A stretch of 64,000 nucleotides of DNA from Sphingomonas cremea (GTDB taxonomy: Bacteria > Pseudomonadota > Alphaproteobacteria > Sphingomonadales > Sphingomonadaceae), in assembly GCF_021502585.1 (NCBI RefSeq), contig NZ_JAKFGM010000001.1:1-64000 (forward strand), written 5' to 3'. Each line of letters begins with the position of its first letter. Within the stretch, counting starts at the first letter, position 1. The notes under the pieces are model-generated. The model did not search any database. It saw only the letters and a list, made by a program, of their open reading frames with translations, and was not told where the DNA came from. Shown one piece after another: positions 49,052-58,181 of the stretch. The translations under genes and the position numbers were made by a program.

Positions 49052-51041
49052 GGGTCAGCAATCCCCTGTTGGCAGGCTTCGCCTTTGCCTTCGGCCGCGG
49101 ATCGACATTTGCCGCGATCCTCACCCCGTTTTTCTGCAGGCGAGCCTGTGCGGTCGTGGGCGTGTACCAGATCGGCGATCCCCATGCCCGCTCCTGGACC
49201 GTGGGCGAAACGCCCTTCGGCGGCGCAACGCCCAGCGCCTTGGCATCATAGGTCGACCAGCGCGGCGTCGGGATCTGCAGCACGCGGACGTAATAGAAGG
49301 CATGCAGCGACGGATCGAAATCCGGATCGCGCCACACCTTCTTCAGCTCCACCGCGCCCTCCGTGTTGGTGTAGCTGGCGTTCTTGATGTCGACGGTGCT
49401 GCGGATCGCGGGGACCTTGCCCGTGCGCGGATCGGGCCTGCGATCCCCGGCCCACGCGACGTCATAGACCTTCTCGTAAAGCTTGGTGTCCTTGGTCCAG
49501 CCCTTGACGATCTGGATGCGGTCGAGGTTGCCGTCGTCGGGGTCCTTCAGCGCCCAGACAAGGAAGCTTGGCGCGCCGCCCTTTCTCGGCCGGAGGTCCC
49601 CGCCCATGGGCACGCCGTTGCGGTAGCCGACCTTGACCCAGTCGCGCTGGCCGAACACCGTCGCCGGATAGTTCCAGCCGCCAAACATGCGCACCTTAAT
49701 GCGTACGCCGCTGGTGCCGTAGACCTCCTTGCGGCGCATGGCGTCAAAGATCGATTCCCGCGTATTCTGCTCGGCCCAGACGCCGGCCAGGCCCGACGTG
49801 CTCAGCTTCACAATGTCCATGCCGGCCTCGACCGTTCCGGCCAGGCGGGCCTTTGGCGAGCCGTCCAGGAAAGCATGCCCGCCGAAATAGTTCGACTGGG
49901 TATAGGCAGTGACCGTGTTGTGGGAATCGCCGGCACCGACCATGCCGAACTTATAGGGATTGTAGCCACGCGACGCCTGCATTGCCAGGCCGTGCTGATA
50001 TGCTTCGCGGACGAAGCTGCCGTGCGGGTTGGAGTAGCTGTTATCGAGGCCGATCATGAAGTTCATCAGCTCATAGTCGGCGAACTCATCATTGGGTGAC
50101 AGCTCGGGCGTGGTTTCCGACGTTCCCTTCAGCTGGTGAATCTCGGTCAGCGGCTCATTGTTGAGCCGCTCCTGGGCCCAGGCCGGCGTCAGGGGCTTGC
50201 CCTTGCCGTCGGTCGAGACCGGGAACATCAGCCCGTTGCTGAGGTTCCCGTTGTGGGAAATGGCGAGCAGGTCCGTGCCCGATTTCCGCTGCCCGTCCAT
50301 CCACGCCCAAAGATCCTCGGCCTTGTCGGAATCCATGGAAGTGAAGGGGACCTGCGGCAAATGCTTGCTGTCGCGGAAGAAGATGTTGCGATGCATGTTC
50401 TGATAGCCAGGCGCCGACGTCCATTCATAGGAAACGAACGCGGTGAATTTCCCGGGCTGATTATATTTTTCGGAGATGGCGACATATTCGTCCCACACCG
50501 ATTTTGTCAGCGCAGGATCCGCTAGGCCCGGGATCGGCTTGTTCGTGGCAATGAACGATACGAGATATTTGAAGACCTGCATGGCCTGCTCGGGAGAACT
50601 GGCCTTGAGCTTGTCGGCGATGGGAAGCTTGCTGACAGGCGACGTCGGATCGTTCGCCAGGCGGATCATGCCCAGATATTCCGAGTGATCGGTGACACCC
50701 TGGAAGTCGAGCGGCTTGTTTAGCTTCACTTCATAGCCGCCGGGATGCTTGATCGGCATGCCCATGGCGAACTGATATGCCTCGGCAGGTCCGGTCAGCG
50801 TGTTGCCGATCGTGAACGCATCCATCGACCAGCTGGTGTGGTTATGGGTCTGGCCGAAAAACACGTCCCGGTCGGGATTGCTGGGGATGGCCGCCGCCGG
50901 AGCGTCCTGCGCCAGGCTGACGGACAGCACGCCATCCGGAACAACCGCATCGGCATCGCGCGATTGCGCCAGATAAGCCCCGCCCGCCAGTAAAGCGACA
51001 ACCGCGACGGAACCTGCAAATTTGCCCCTGTTCGACATCAT
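49035..51041 (-). CDS. DUF3604 protein, exported (putative PHP-like hydrolase)
   Basis: 668 residues with a signal peptide (GSVAVVALLAGGAYLAQSRDADA region). DUF3604 landmarks: VFFGQTHNHTSWSMDAF near residue 62 (PHP-like metal His motif), NGNLSNGLMFP, and GDSHNTVTAYTQSNYFGGHAFLD near 370. Activity is not established for the family. GAGGAG lies five bases before the first ATG at 51041. Together with a parvulin-like PPIase and HupE it forms a recurrent three-gene cassette. Its product may need the isomerase to fold, by inference. Confidence 0.88.
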   Translation of the reverse strand: MMSNRGKFAGSVAVVALLAGGAYLAQSRDADAVVPDGVLSVSLAQDAPAAAIPSNPDRDVFFGQTHNHTSWSMDAFTIGNTLTGPAEAYQFAMGMPIKHPGGYEVKLNKPLDFQGVTDHSEYLGMIRLANDPTSPVSKLPIADKLKASSPEQAMQVFKYLVSFIATNKPIPGLADPALTKSVWDEYVAISEKYNQPGKFTAFVSYEWTSAPGYQNMHRNIFFRDSKHLPQVPFTSMDSDKAEDLWAWMDGQRKSGTDLLAISHNGNLSNGLMFPVSTDGKGKPLTPAWAQERLNNEPLTEIHQLKGTSETTPELSPNDEFADYELMNFMIGLDNSYSNPHGSFVREAYQHGLAMQASRGYNPYKFGMVGAGDSHNTVTAYTQSNYFGGHAFLDGSPKARLAGTVEAGMDIVKLSTSGLAGVWAEQNTRESIFDAMRRKEVYGTSGVRIKVRMFGGWNYPATVFGQRDWVKVGYRNGVPMGGDLRPRKGGAPSFLVWALKDPDDGNLDRIQIVKGWTKDTKLYEKVYDVAWAGDRRPDPRTGKVPAIRSTVDIKNASYTNTEGAVELKKVWRDPDFDPSLHAFYYVRVLQIPTPRWSTYDAKALGVAPPKGVSPTVQERAWGSPIWYTPTTAQARLQKNGVRIAANVDPRPKAKAKPANRGLLTLATGS

Positions 51042-51176
51042 GCCATCTCCTCAGCGAAACGCTGAATTCCCAAGGTCGACATTCCGGCGTTTAACGCCGC
51101 CTGCCCATCGGGACTTTTCCCTAGAAGGCATTAGCGTGAGAGACGGCTGAAACACCTCCAGCCAATCGCTGTAAAA

Positions 51177-51211
51177 AAGGGCAGCGCCGCGGATTGCGAC
51201 GCTGCCCTTTT
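51177..51211 (-). terminator. Terminator for the 51238-52074 gene
   Basis: AAGGGCAGCG ... CGCTGCCCTT with a 15-base loop, 27 bases past the stop; on the minus strand the stem is followed by TTTTTT. The loop is large but the T run is strong. Confidence 0.8.
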
Positions 51212-51237
51212 GCGCGCTTTGTCGCGCTTGCCCGTCG

Positions 51238-52074
51238 CTATTCCTTCTTGTTGGCGATCCAAGTGACCTTGGACTGGTCGCGCGGATCGACGCTGGTGAA
51301 GGCGAAGGACTTGCCGTCCGGGCTCGGGACGATCGTCGTCACGCCAATTTCCTTGCCGTCGCGCGTATAGGTCTCGCGAAGGCTGTTCGCGCCATCGCGC
51401 GCGATGGCGACCATGGTTCCGCCCGGATCGTTCTGGACCGCCACGGCCGGCCCGCCGAGCTCGGCGGTATAGCCCTGGCCCTGGCTGCTCTGGGTCACGG
51501 TGTTGCCGCTAATCTTGTAGACCATGTCCAGCGCTGCCTGGGAATAGTCGGCGAACTTGTCGGGCATCCACTGCCCCGAAATGGCATGGGCGCCGGCCGG
51601 GGCAGGCCCGGCCCGGGTCGAGGTGGCAGTTCCCTCGATGGGCGGCGAATTGGGGGTGGTCGCATCGACGAACTTGGTCGTCATCGTTTTTCCGTCCTCC
51701 GATACCTGAAGGACAGTCGATGAAACCTCCTTGTCGCCCTTCTTGCGGTGGAATTCGACCGTGCGGTCGTCCACAGCCTTGATCTGCAGGCTGTCATAAT
51801 AAGGACGATCCGTCACGGGGTGGAACTGGCCGTCGGCCGAGGCGGTCAACGGAGGGATGCAAGTGCTGCATGAATAAGTGCCGTCCTTGAGCAGGAATTC
51901 GTTCGGCTTCTGCTCAAACTTCAGGCTGGCCAGGTCGACCTTCCAGGTGCCGTTCAAGGCCTCCAACGACGCGGATTCCGCGACGGCGGCCTCGTTGCCG
52001 GCCGGCTGCTGCTTGCACGCCGGAAGCGACACAACCAGTGCCGCCGCAATCGCGGTCGAGATCAACATCCTCAT
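51238..52074 (-). CDS. Hypothetical lipoprotein (278 residues)
   Basis: Lipobox VVSLPAC with Cys at about residue 20 (MRMLISTAIAAALVVSLPAC). The mature part reads as two similar beta-rich halves (NGTWKVDLASLKF ... ; ISGQWMPDKFADYS ...), each starting with a Trp, like a repeated lipocalin/ lipid-binding barrel-like unit, plus a CSTC pair in the first half. No family is certain. AAGGGGGTATCACC precedes the ATG at 52074. A strong terminator follows. Confidence 0.75.
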   Translation of the reverse strand: MRMLISTAIAAALVVSLPACKQQPAGNEAAVAESASLEALNGTWKVDLASLKFEQKPNEFLLKDGTYSCSTCIPPLTASADGQFHPVTDRPYYDSLQIKAVDDRTVEFHRKKGDKEVSSTVLQVSEDGKTMTTKFVDATTPNSPPIEGTATSTRAGPAPAGAHAISGQWMPDKFADYSQAALDMVYKISGNTVTQSSQGQGYTAELGGPAVAVQNDPGGTMVAIARDGANSLRETYTRDGKEIGVTTIVPSPDGKSFAFTSVDPRDQSKVTWIANKKE

Positions 52075-52332
52075 GGTGATACCCCCTTCTTTTACGCGAA
52101 AGGGAAGGCCCACTGCGGACGATCCCCCGCTTGAGGCGGCCCCGTCACAGCAAGATAGTATTGCTGGCGGGCAGGGTCGTCCGAAACAGGGGCGTAATGA
52201 CTCGCCGCGGACTCCACAAGTGACGAATTAACCCGTGCTAGTAACCCATGAGTGGAAACATTTCCCTGCTACGTGGCGACGCAGGAATCGGCAGCGGCCT
52301 GGCCGGGAAGGGCCGGGACGAGGCACCGCAGC
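52075..52332. other. Intergenic region between the lipoprotein and pnp (part 1)
   Basis: No gene is supported. It is the promoter side of the lipoprotein gene and contains no structure I could support beyond the hairpins listed next. Confidence 0.4.
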
Positions 52333-52404
52333 AAAACGGCCCCGCATCCTGGGCCCCGTCAAAGTAGTACCTTGATGGGACCCGATCCGCGGGGCCATTG
52401 TTTT
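52333..52404. other. Large imperfect hairpin downstream of pnp, candidate structured RNA or terminator
   Basis: Arms pair in four parts: AAAAC/GTTTT (52333-52337 with 52400-52404), GGCCCCGC/GCGGGGCC (52338-52345 with 52389-52396), GGG/CCC (52351-52353 with 52381-52383) and CCCGTCAA/TTGATGGG with one G-U (52355-52362 with 52372-52379), leaving a 9-base loop. The last stem base before the outer arm ends in GTTTT on either strand. It lies 36 bases after the pnp stop and may be its terminator, a mobile palindrome, or a small RNA. Confidence 0.6.
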
Positions 52405-52415
52405 AGAGAACTGGA

Positions 52416-52433
52416 CCCCGGCCAAGGCCGGGG
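52416..52433. repeat. CCCCGGCC-AA-GGCCGGGG hairpin next to the pnp stop
   Basis: A perfect 8-bp G+C stem with a 2-base loop, flanked by CTGGA and AACAG, seven bases from the pnp stop. A dispersed sphingomonad repeat type, or the first stem of a compound terminator. Confidence 0.65.
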
Positions 52434-52439
52434 AACAGC

Positions 52440-54809
52440 TTAGTCGTTGTCATCCCGATTCAGGAACGCGGGAGCGAACTCGGGCGCGGGGCCTTCGTCG
52501 TTTCCGCCTTCACGCTCGCGCCGAGGCCCACGGTCGCCACGGCCTTCGCCGCGCGGTCCGCGATCCCGGTCGCCGCCTTCACGGCGCGGGCCACGGTCGC
52601 CGCCGTCGCGCCGAGGTCCACGGCCATCGCGGCGCGGGCCGCGATCGCCACGGTCACCGCGCGGACCACGATCGCCGCCTTCGCGGGGCTCGCGCGCGGG
52701 GCGGGTGTCCTCAAGCTCGGCTCCGGTTTCCTGGTCGACCAGGCGCATCGACAGGCGAACCTTGCCGCGCTGGTCGACCTCGAGCAGCTTGACCTTGACC
52801 TCCTGGCCTTCGGTGAGGACGTCGCGGACATTCTCGACCCGCTCGTTCTTGATTTCCGAAACGTGGACCAGGCCGTCCTTGCCGGGCATGAAGGTCACGA
52901 ACGCGCCGAAATCGACGATGTTGGCGACCTTGCCGGTGTAGATGGTGCCGACTTCCGGCTCCGCGACGATGCCGTGGATCCACTGGCGAGCGGCCTCGAT
53001 CTGCGACAGGTCGGACGAGCTGATCTTGATCAGGCCTTCGTCGTCGATGTCGACCTTGGCGCCGGTCGTCGCGACGATTTCGCGAATGACCTTGCCGCCG
53101 GTGCCGATGATCTCGCGGATCTTGTCCTTGGGAACCTGCATCGTCTCGATCCGCGGCGCGTGCGCCGACAGCTCGGTACGGGTGTGGTCGAGCGCCTTGG
53201 CCATTTCGCCGAGGATATGCGCGCGGCCTTCGTTCGCCTGGGCGAGCGCGACCTTCATGATCTCCTCGGTGATGCCGGCGACCTTGATGTCCATCTGCAG
53301 CGCGGTGACGCCGTTCGACGTGCCCGCAACCTTGAAGTCCATGTCGCCGAGGTGATCTTCGTCACCAAGGATGTCGCTGATGACCGCGAAATCCTTGCCT
53401 TCCAGGATCAGGCCCATGGCGATGCCCGCGACCGGGCGCGCCAGCGGAACGCCGGCGTCCATCATCGCAAGCGAGCCGCCGCAGACGGTGGCCATCGACG
53501 AGGAGCCGTTGCTCTCGGTGATGTCTGAGAGAACACGGATCGTATAGGGGAACTCCTCCGCGCTCGGCAGCATCGGGTTCAGCGCGCGCCAGGCGAGCTT
53601 GCCGTGACCGACTTCGCGACGGCCCGGCGCGCCGAAGCGGCCGACTTCGCCGACCGAATAGGGCGGGAAGTTATAGTGCAGCATGAAGCGCGAGTAGGAA
53701 AGACCCTCCAGCCCGTCGATCATCTGCTCGGCGTCCTTGGTGCCGAGCGTGGTGGTAACGATCGCCTGGGTTTCGCCGCGGGTGAACAGCGACGATCCAT
53801 GGGTGCGCGGCAGGAAGCCGACAATCGCCTCGATCGGGCGAACCGTCTTGGTATCGCGGCCGTCGATGCGGCGGCCTTCCTTGAGGATCGCGCCACGGAC
53901 GATGTCCGCTTCGAGGCTCTTGACGGCCTTCGATGCAGCCATCTGCTCCTGCGGGTCAGCGTCGGTGAAGGCTTCCTTGGCCTTTTCGCGCGCGGCATTG
54001 AGAGCGGCGGAACGCTCCGACTTGTTCGTCAGCTTGTAAGCGGCCTCGACGTCCGTGCCGATCAGCTTCTTGAGCTTGTCCTTGGCCGCGGTCTTTGCAT
54101 CGCTAGTGGCGAGCTCCCACGGGTCCTTGGCGGCCTTCTCGGCGAGGCTGATGATTGCTCCGCAAACCTTCTTGCTCGCTTCGTGGGCGAACATGACGGC
54201 GCCGAGCATGACGTCTTCCGAAAGCTCCTTGGCTTCAGATTCGACCATCATCACCGCATTGGGCGTGCCGGCGACAACCAGGTCGAGCTGGCCGGCCTTG
54301 ATCTGCTCCTGCGACGGATTGAGGATATACTCGCCGTCCTGGTAGCTGACCCGTGCCGCGCCGATCGGGCCCATGAAGGGCACGCCGGAAATGGTGAGAG
54401 CAGCCGAAGCCGCGATCATCGCGACAATGTCCGGCTCATTCTCGCCATCGTAGCTAAGCACCTGGGCGATAACGAGAACCTCGTTATAGAAGCCTTCAGG
54501 GAAGAGCGGGCGGATCGGACGATCGATCAGGCGGCTGGTCAGCGTTTCCTTTTCGGTCGCGCCGCGCTCTCGCTTGAAGAAGCCGCCCGGGATACGCCCG
54601 GCGGCCGAGAATTTTTCCTGGTAGTGGACAGTCAGCGGGAAGAAATCCTGTCCCGGCTTGACCGACTTGGCGGCGGTTACCGCGCAGAGGACGACGGTTT
54701 CGCCGAGGGTCGCCAGAACGGCGCCGTCAGCCTGGCGGGCAACGCGGCCCGTTTCGAGCTTCAGGGTTTTTCCACCGAGCTCGATTTCCACAGTTTTGAT
54801 ATCAAACAT
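52440..54809 (-). CDS. pnp: Polynucleotide phosphorylase
   Basis: A 789-residue 3'-5' phosphorolytic exoribonuclease. Two RNase PH domains with the linking helical domain, then KH ([17 protein letters not shown]) and S1 ([32 protein letters not shown]) domains. The start is [13 protein letters not shown] at 54809 with AAGGAAAT upstream. It ends in an 82-residue tail (about residues 708-789) of GDRGPRR-type repeats, rich in Arg, Gly and Asp, not part of the canonical protein. The last gene of the infB-to-pnp cluster, read leftward. Confidence 0.97.
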   Translation of the reverse strand: MFDIKTVEIELGGKTLKLETGRVARQADGAVLATLGETVVLCAVTAAKSVKPGQDFFPLTVHYQEKFSAAGRIPGGFFKRERGATEKETLTSRLIDRPIRPLFPEGFYNEVLVIAQVLSYDGENEPDIVAMIAASAALTISGVPFMGPIGAARVSYQDGEYILNPSQEQIKAGQLDLVVAGTPNAVMMVESEAKELSEDVMLGAVMFAHEASKKVCGAIISLAEKAAKDPWELATSDAKTAAKDKLKKLIGTDVEAAYKLTNKSERSAALNAAREKAKEAFTDADPQEQMAASKAVKSLEADIVRGAILKEGRRIDGRDTKTVRPIEAIVGFLPRTHGSSLFTRGETQAIVTTTLGTKDAEQMIDGLEGLSYSRFMLHYNFPPYSVGEVGRFGAPGRREVGHGKLAWRALNPMLPSAEEFPYTIRVLSDITESNGSSSMATVCGGSLAMMDAGVPLARPVAGIAMGLILEGKDFAVISDILGDEDHLGDMDFKVAGTSNGVTALQMDIKVAGITEEIMKVALAQANEGRAHILGEMAKALDHTRTELSAHAPRIETMQVPKDKIREIIGTGGKVIREIVATTGAKVDIDDEGLIKISSSDLSQIEAARQWIHGIVAEPEVGTIYTGKVANIVDFGAFVTFMPGKDGLVHVSEIKNERVENVRDVLTEGQEVKVKLLEVDQRGKVRLSMRLVDQETGAELEDTRPAREPREGGDRGPRGDRGDRGPRRDGRGPRRDGGDRGPRREGGDRDRGPRGEGRGDRGPRREREGGNDEGPAPEFAPAFLNRDDND

Positions 54810-54944
54810 ATTATTTCCTTCACCCCGCGGGCCGGATGCCGGCGGGGACAGCATTTGGCAGACAATCCGGTCTGCGAGCGGCGCGGGGCCTAATTTGCCC
54901 CAAAAAAGGCTGGCCGCCGGAATGCGGCCTTGCCCCAAAATGCG

Positions 54945-54967
54945 AAGGGCGCCGCTCGGGCGCCCTT
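54945..54967 (-). terminator. Hairpin between rpsO and pnp
   Basis: AAGGGCGCC-GCTCG-GGCGCCCTT, a 9-bp stem just after the rpsO stop, with a weak T run on the minus strand (CATTTTG). In other bacteria the rpsO-pnp junction carries RNase III/E processing hairpins, so this may be a processing site instead. Confidence 0.55.
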
Positions 54968-54972
54968 GCCTG

Positions 54973-55242
54973 TTACTTACGGAGGCCCAGCTTGGTGATC
55001 AGGTCACTGTAGCGGGCGGTGTCTTCGCGCTTGAGATAGTCGAGCAGCGAGCGACGCTTGTTGACCATCATCAACAGACCGCGGCGCGAGTGGTTGTCCT
55101 TCGCGTGGGTCTTGAAATGCTCGGTCAGGGTTTGAATGCGACTAGTCAGGATCGCGACCTGCACTTCGGGCGAACCGGTATCGTCGGCGCCGCGGGCGTG
55201 GGTCTTGATCAGTTCCTGCTTCTTCTCAGCGGTAATCGACAT
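54973..55242 (-). CDS. rpsO: 30S ribosomal protein S15
   Basis: 89 residues, complete: [16 protein letters not shown] ... [70 protein letters not shown] region with all the S15 landmarks (DTGSPEVQ, HxKDxHSRRGLL, RRxLLxYL). It binds 16S rRNA helices 20-22 early in assembly and usually controls its own mRNA. ATAAGGAGTGCTAG before the ATG is a clear ribosome site. Between truB and pnp. Confidence 0.99.
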   Translation of the reverse strand: MSITAEKKQELIKTHARGADDTGSPEVQVAILTSRIQTLTEHFKTHAKDNHSRRGLLMMVNKRRSLLDYLKREDTARYSDLITKLGLRK

Positions 55243-55260
55243 CTAGCACTCCTTATCTGT

Positions 55261-56220
55261 CTATAGGTTGAACCCGCGCACGACCTTGATCGCGCTCCCG
55301 TCGCTCTCGACCAGCGCGACCGGCGTTGTGCCGTCCATCGCCAGATGAAGCCCCGGGGTTACGGGGGTCCCGAAAAGTTGCTGTCCGTGACGGAGCAGCT
55401 GTGCCTGTTCGGGGGTGACGGGGAGGCCCGGGATGTCGTCCAGACCCGCTTCAAGCGGGAGAACCGTCCTCGTCAGTTGGCGCGCCTTAGCGGCATCGGC
55501 CAGAAAGTCCAGCGAAATCGCCTGTTCCAGGGTGAAGGGACCGGCCTTCGTGCGCCTCAACATGGGGATATGCCCGACGGTGCCGAGCGTGTGAGCAATG
55601 TCGCGCGCGAGGCTGCGGATGTAGGTGCCTTTACTGACGGTGGCGGAGAGGGTGACGGTGCCTTCGGGGTCGAAATCGACGATGCGGAGGCCGTGGACGG
55701 TGACGTTGCGCGGCTTCAGCGACACGGTTTCGCCCGCCCGGGCGAGGTCGTAAGCGCGCTTTCCGTCAACTTTCAACGCAGAGAAGGCCGGCGGGACCTG
55801 CTCGATTGCGCCGGTGAAACTCGGGAGGACGGCCTCGATGGCGGCGCGGGACGGGGTGATGTCGCTGCTTGCGATCACCTTGCCTTCGAGATCGAGCGTG
55901 TCGGTCTCCTCGCCGAAGCGAACGGTGAAGTCGTAGGCCTTGGTCGCATCGAGCATCCGGCCGGCAAGCTTGGTCGCCTCGCCGATGGCGATCGGCAGGA
56001 CGCCGCTTGCCAACGGGTCGAGTGTTCCGCCATGACCTACCCTGGTCTTGGGATGACCCGCTTCGCGCAGTGCCCGCTTTACCAGGGACACGGCCTGGGT
56101 CGAGCCCATGCCGACGGGCTTGTCGAGGATGATCCAGCCGTGAGCGCAGGTAATGGCAAAAGGTCCTATTCGTCGAGCAAGGCGGCCCGGACTAATCCGG
56201 CAGCGCGCGGTACCAAGCAT
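55261..56220 (-). CDS. truB: tRNA pseudouridine(55) synthase TruB, start uncertain
   Basis: Makes pseudouridine-55 in tRNA T loops. GWIILDKPVGMGSTQAV near the N-terminus and the catalytic Asp in HGGTLDPLASGVLPIAIGEATK are both clear, as is the C-terminal PUA-like region ending VRGFNL. The conserved part begins only at GWIILDKP, and the only ordinary start (ATG 56220) lies 28 codons earlier, adding MLGTARCRISPGRLARRI, which is Arg-rich and unusual. AUU at 56154, with AGGA nine bases before it, would give a normal N-terminus. Product length 319 or 297 residues. Confidence 0.94.
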   Translation of the reverse strand: MLGTARCRISPGRLARRIGPFAITCAHGWIILDKPVGMGSTQAVSLVKRALREAGHPKTRVGHGGTLDPLASGVLPIAIGEATKLAGRMLDATKAYDFTVRFGEETDTLDLEGKVIASSDITPSRAAIEAVLPSFTGAIEQVPPAFSALKVDGKRAYDLARAGETVSLKPRNVTVHGLRIVDFDPEGTVTLSATVSKGTYIRSLARDIAHTLGTVGHIPMLRRTKAGPFTLEQAISLDFLADAAKARQLTRTVLPLEAGLDDIPGLPVTPEQAQLLRHGQQLFGTPVTPGLHLAMDGTTPVALVESDGSAIKVVRGFNL

Positions 56221-57183
56221 GCCCGGCCGCTCCAGCGCAAGGCAGCGAACATATCGTCCAGCCCCGCGATCTCGGTCGTCATTCCGCTTTATAATCGCGC
56301 TGCGCTAATTGGCGCGGCGATCGACAGTGTCCTCGCCCAGGAGTTTCAGGACTTCGAACTCCTCATTGTTGACGACGGTTCGACCGACGAGGGTCCCGCG
56401 ATCGTGGAAGCCATGGAGGATCCGCGCGTACGCCTGATCCGGCAAGACAGAAATCGTGGTGCCAACGCCGCCCGGAACGAGGGCGTTCGCCAGGCGCGCG
56501 GGCACATCGTCAGCTTCCTCGACAGCGACGATTATTTCCTACCGAACAAGCTGCGGATCGTTGCCGACTGCTTCGCGGCGCGGCCTGGGCTGGGGCTGAT
56601 GATGGACAGTTTCCGCAAGACCCGACGACGCGGACGGCAAACCGACTGCCGCAACCCGACGCTTGAGAACCGCGAGGAGCTGATCCGGGCCCTGTTCGAT
56701 CGCCGAATCTGGAAATCGACCTCCGGGATCAGCGTGACGCGCGAAGCCGCGCTGGCCGTCGGCTTGTTCGATGAAGAGCTGAAACGGCGCCAGGACCTGG
56801 ATTTCCTCGTGCGCGTGATCCGTGCCGTGCCATCCCTGAGCTGTCCCGATGTGACCTGGGTGAAAACCTATACGGACGACAGCATTTCAGCGAACCTCGG
56901 CGGGTTTATGGATGCCTTTGTCGCCTTTTGGGATCGCCATCCGGATTATTACGACGATCCCGTGCTGAGGCGCGGCTTCTCCCTCGATCTTGCGCGGCAT
57001 GCGTTGCGGTTGGCGAAGCTCGGGCGCTGGTCACAGCTGCGGGAGAGTCTCGGCGTTGTGAGCAGGCGAGTGGGCCGCGTCAACACGGCCAGGGTGCTGT
57101 CAAGGGGCGCTGCCGAATTGGCGAGACTCAACCGCCACCGGCGCTCAGGCGGTGACCGGGGCCATCGGCTTGAAGGGCGGTAG
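56140..57183 (+). CDS. Family-2 glycosyltransferase
   Basis: About 347 residues if it starts at GTG 56140. The GT-A fold is clear: SVVIPLYNRAALIGAAIDSVLAQEFQDFELLIVDDGSTDEG near residue 55, then IVSFLDSDDYFLPNKL (DxD) and DEELKRRQDLDFLVRV. This would transfer a sugar from a nucleotide sugar onto a surface glycan. The region before SVVIPLYN is not family-like and overlaps the divergent truB; a start further in is possible. It is the first gene of the glycan insertion between truB and rbfA. Confidence 0.85.
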   Translation: MSAGNGKRSYSSSKAARTNPAARGTKHARPLQRKAANISSSPAISVVIPLYNRAALIGAAIDSVLAQEFQDFELLIVDDGSTDEGPAIVEAMEDPRVRLIRQDRNRGANAARNEGVRQARGHIVSFLDSDDYFLPNKLRIVADCFAARPGLGLMMDSFRKTRRRGRQTDCRNPTLENREELIRALFDRRIWKSTSGISVTREAALAVGLFDEELKRRQDLDFLVRVIRAVPSLSCPDVTWVKTYTDDSISANLGGFMDAFVAFWDRHPDYYDDPVLRRGFSLDLARHALRLAKLGRWSQLRESLGVVSRRVGRVNTARVLSRGAAELARLNRHRRSGGDRGHRLEGR

Positions 57184-58149
57184 CGGGTCCAGGCTGCGGG
57201 TCACCGAACTGGTTATCTGGCCGGCCAGGAGCACCGTGAAATAACCCAGGGCGATCAGCAGGGCGAAAGGCCGCTCGTACCAGGGCATTCCCACGACGTC
57301 CCCCCGCAGCAGGACACGTTTGCCCGCGCGTGCCAGTTTCTTCGCATAATGCACGAAGGCGTAGCCCAGCCGGCCAACCCGGCTTTTCGTCCGCGTGTGA
57401 TAGGTAACGAAGTCGCTGTCGAAACCCGCGGTCCAGGCGCGCCAAACGAGGAATCGGAGGCCCGGGTGCGGGGCGTGAATCGCCTTGGCGTCGGCAGTCC
57501 GGACGTACAGATGCCCTTCCTCTTTGATGCCGCGCAGCCAGAATACGCATTGTTTCTTGAAGGCTTGCAGATCGGGGAAGGGATGCTCGCGGAAGAAATC
57601 GGTGCGGACCGCGCAATTATTGACGTGGATCGAATTGCGCCTCTCGGTCTTCTCCCGGTCGCCCTCGAGGTCGAAGATCCAGGTCAGCGCCATCGCGCGC
57701 GAAAGAAAATCCTCGTGGCCGAGGCGGGTGAAGCCGCCCACGGCCATGACCTTCGGTTCCGCGAAAGGCGTCAATAAAGCGTCGAGCCAGCCCGGCTGTG
57801 GAATTGCGTCGCTGTCGATCATGACCGCAAGCGGCGTCCTGGTCCGGGCGATCCCATAGTTCTTGAGCTTGTAATAAGTCAGATTTTCCGTGGGGACGAC
57901 TTCGAGATCGGCCAGATCGCGAAGCTGTGGCGCTTCGCTGTCGATCACCTTCTCGACCGTGCCGGCGGGAACGGCATGACGGTTGTAGAGGTACATGATC
58001 CGCGGTTTTTGAGGCATGCGATCGGCGACGGCGGCGAGTTCGCGCGCAAGACCGTCCATCGCCTTGCGGGTCCAGTCGTCGGCGACATCGATCGCATTCT
58101 CCCACTCAATGAGCAAAGTGATCGGCGGGAGCGGGGAGGAGTTTTCCAT
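57145..58149 (-). CDS. Membrane-anchored family-2 glycosyltransferase
   Basis: 334 residues. GT-A landmarks: the nucleotide region, then MIDSDAIPQPGWLDALL near residue 120 (DxD) and MAVGGFTRLGHEDFLSRAMALTWIF, with the C-terminal helix LIALGYFTVLLAGQI. It has a lysine-rich motif near the C-terminus (HYAKKLARAGKRV). It converges on the preceding glycosyltransferase with a 39-base overlap at their 3' ends, so the two are not one operon. The start 58149 has a weak ribosome site; GTG 58176 is an alternative. Confidence 0.85.
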   Translation of the reverse strand: MENSSPLPPITLLIEWENAIDVADDWTRKAMDGLARELAAVADRMPQKPRIMYLYNRHAVPAGTVEKVIDSEAPQLRDLADLEVVPTENLTYYKLKNYGIARTRTPLAVMIDSDAIPQPGWLDALLTPFAEPKVMAVGGFTRLGHEDFLSRAMALTWIFDLEGDREKTERRNSIHVNNCAVRTDFFREHPFPDLQAFKKQCVFWLRGIKEEGHLYVRTADAKAIHAPHPGLRFLVWRAWTAGFDSDFVTYHTRTKSRVGRLGYAFVHYAKKLARAGKRVLLRGDVVGMPWYERPFALLIALGYFTVLLAGQITSSVTRSLDPLPPFKPMAPVTA

Positions 58150-58181
58150 GGCCAGCAGGTTAGCGCGTGCCCGCACCTACC

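Noticed and set aside
52447-52941. Long plus-strand reading rich in [10 protein letters not shown] opposite pnp
   Set aside because: It is the reverse image of the pnp repeat tail and has no support of its own.
53604-54893. 429-codon plus-strand reading opposite pnp
   Set aside because: Antisense of a core gene with no motif; a high-GC artefact.
57145-57183. Frameshifted single glycosyltransferase gene across the overlap of two glycosyltransferase readings
   Set aside because: The two are on opposite strands and each has its own complete GT-A core, so this is a convergent overlap, not a split gene.
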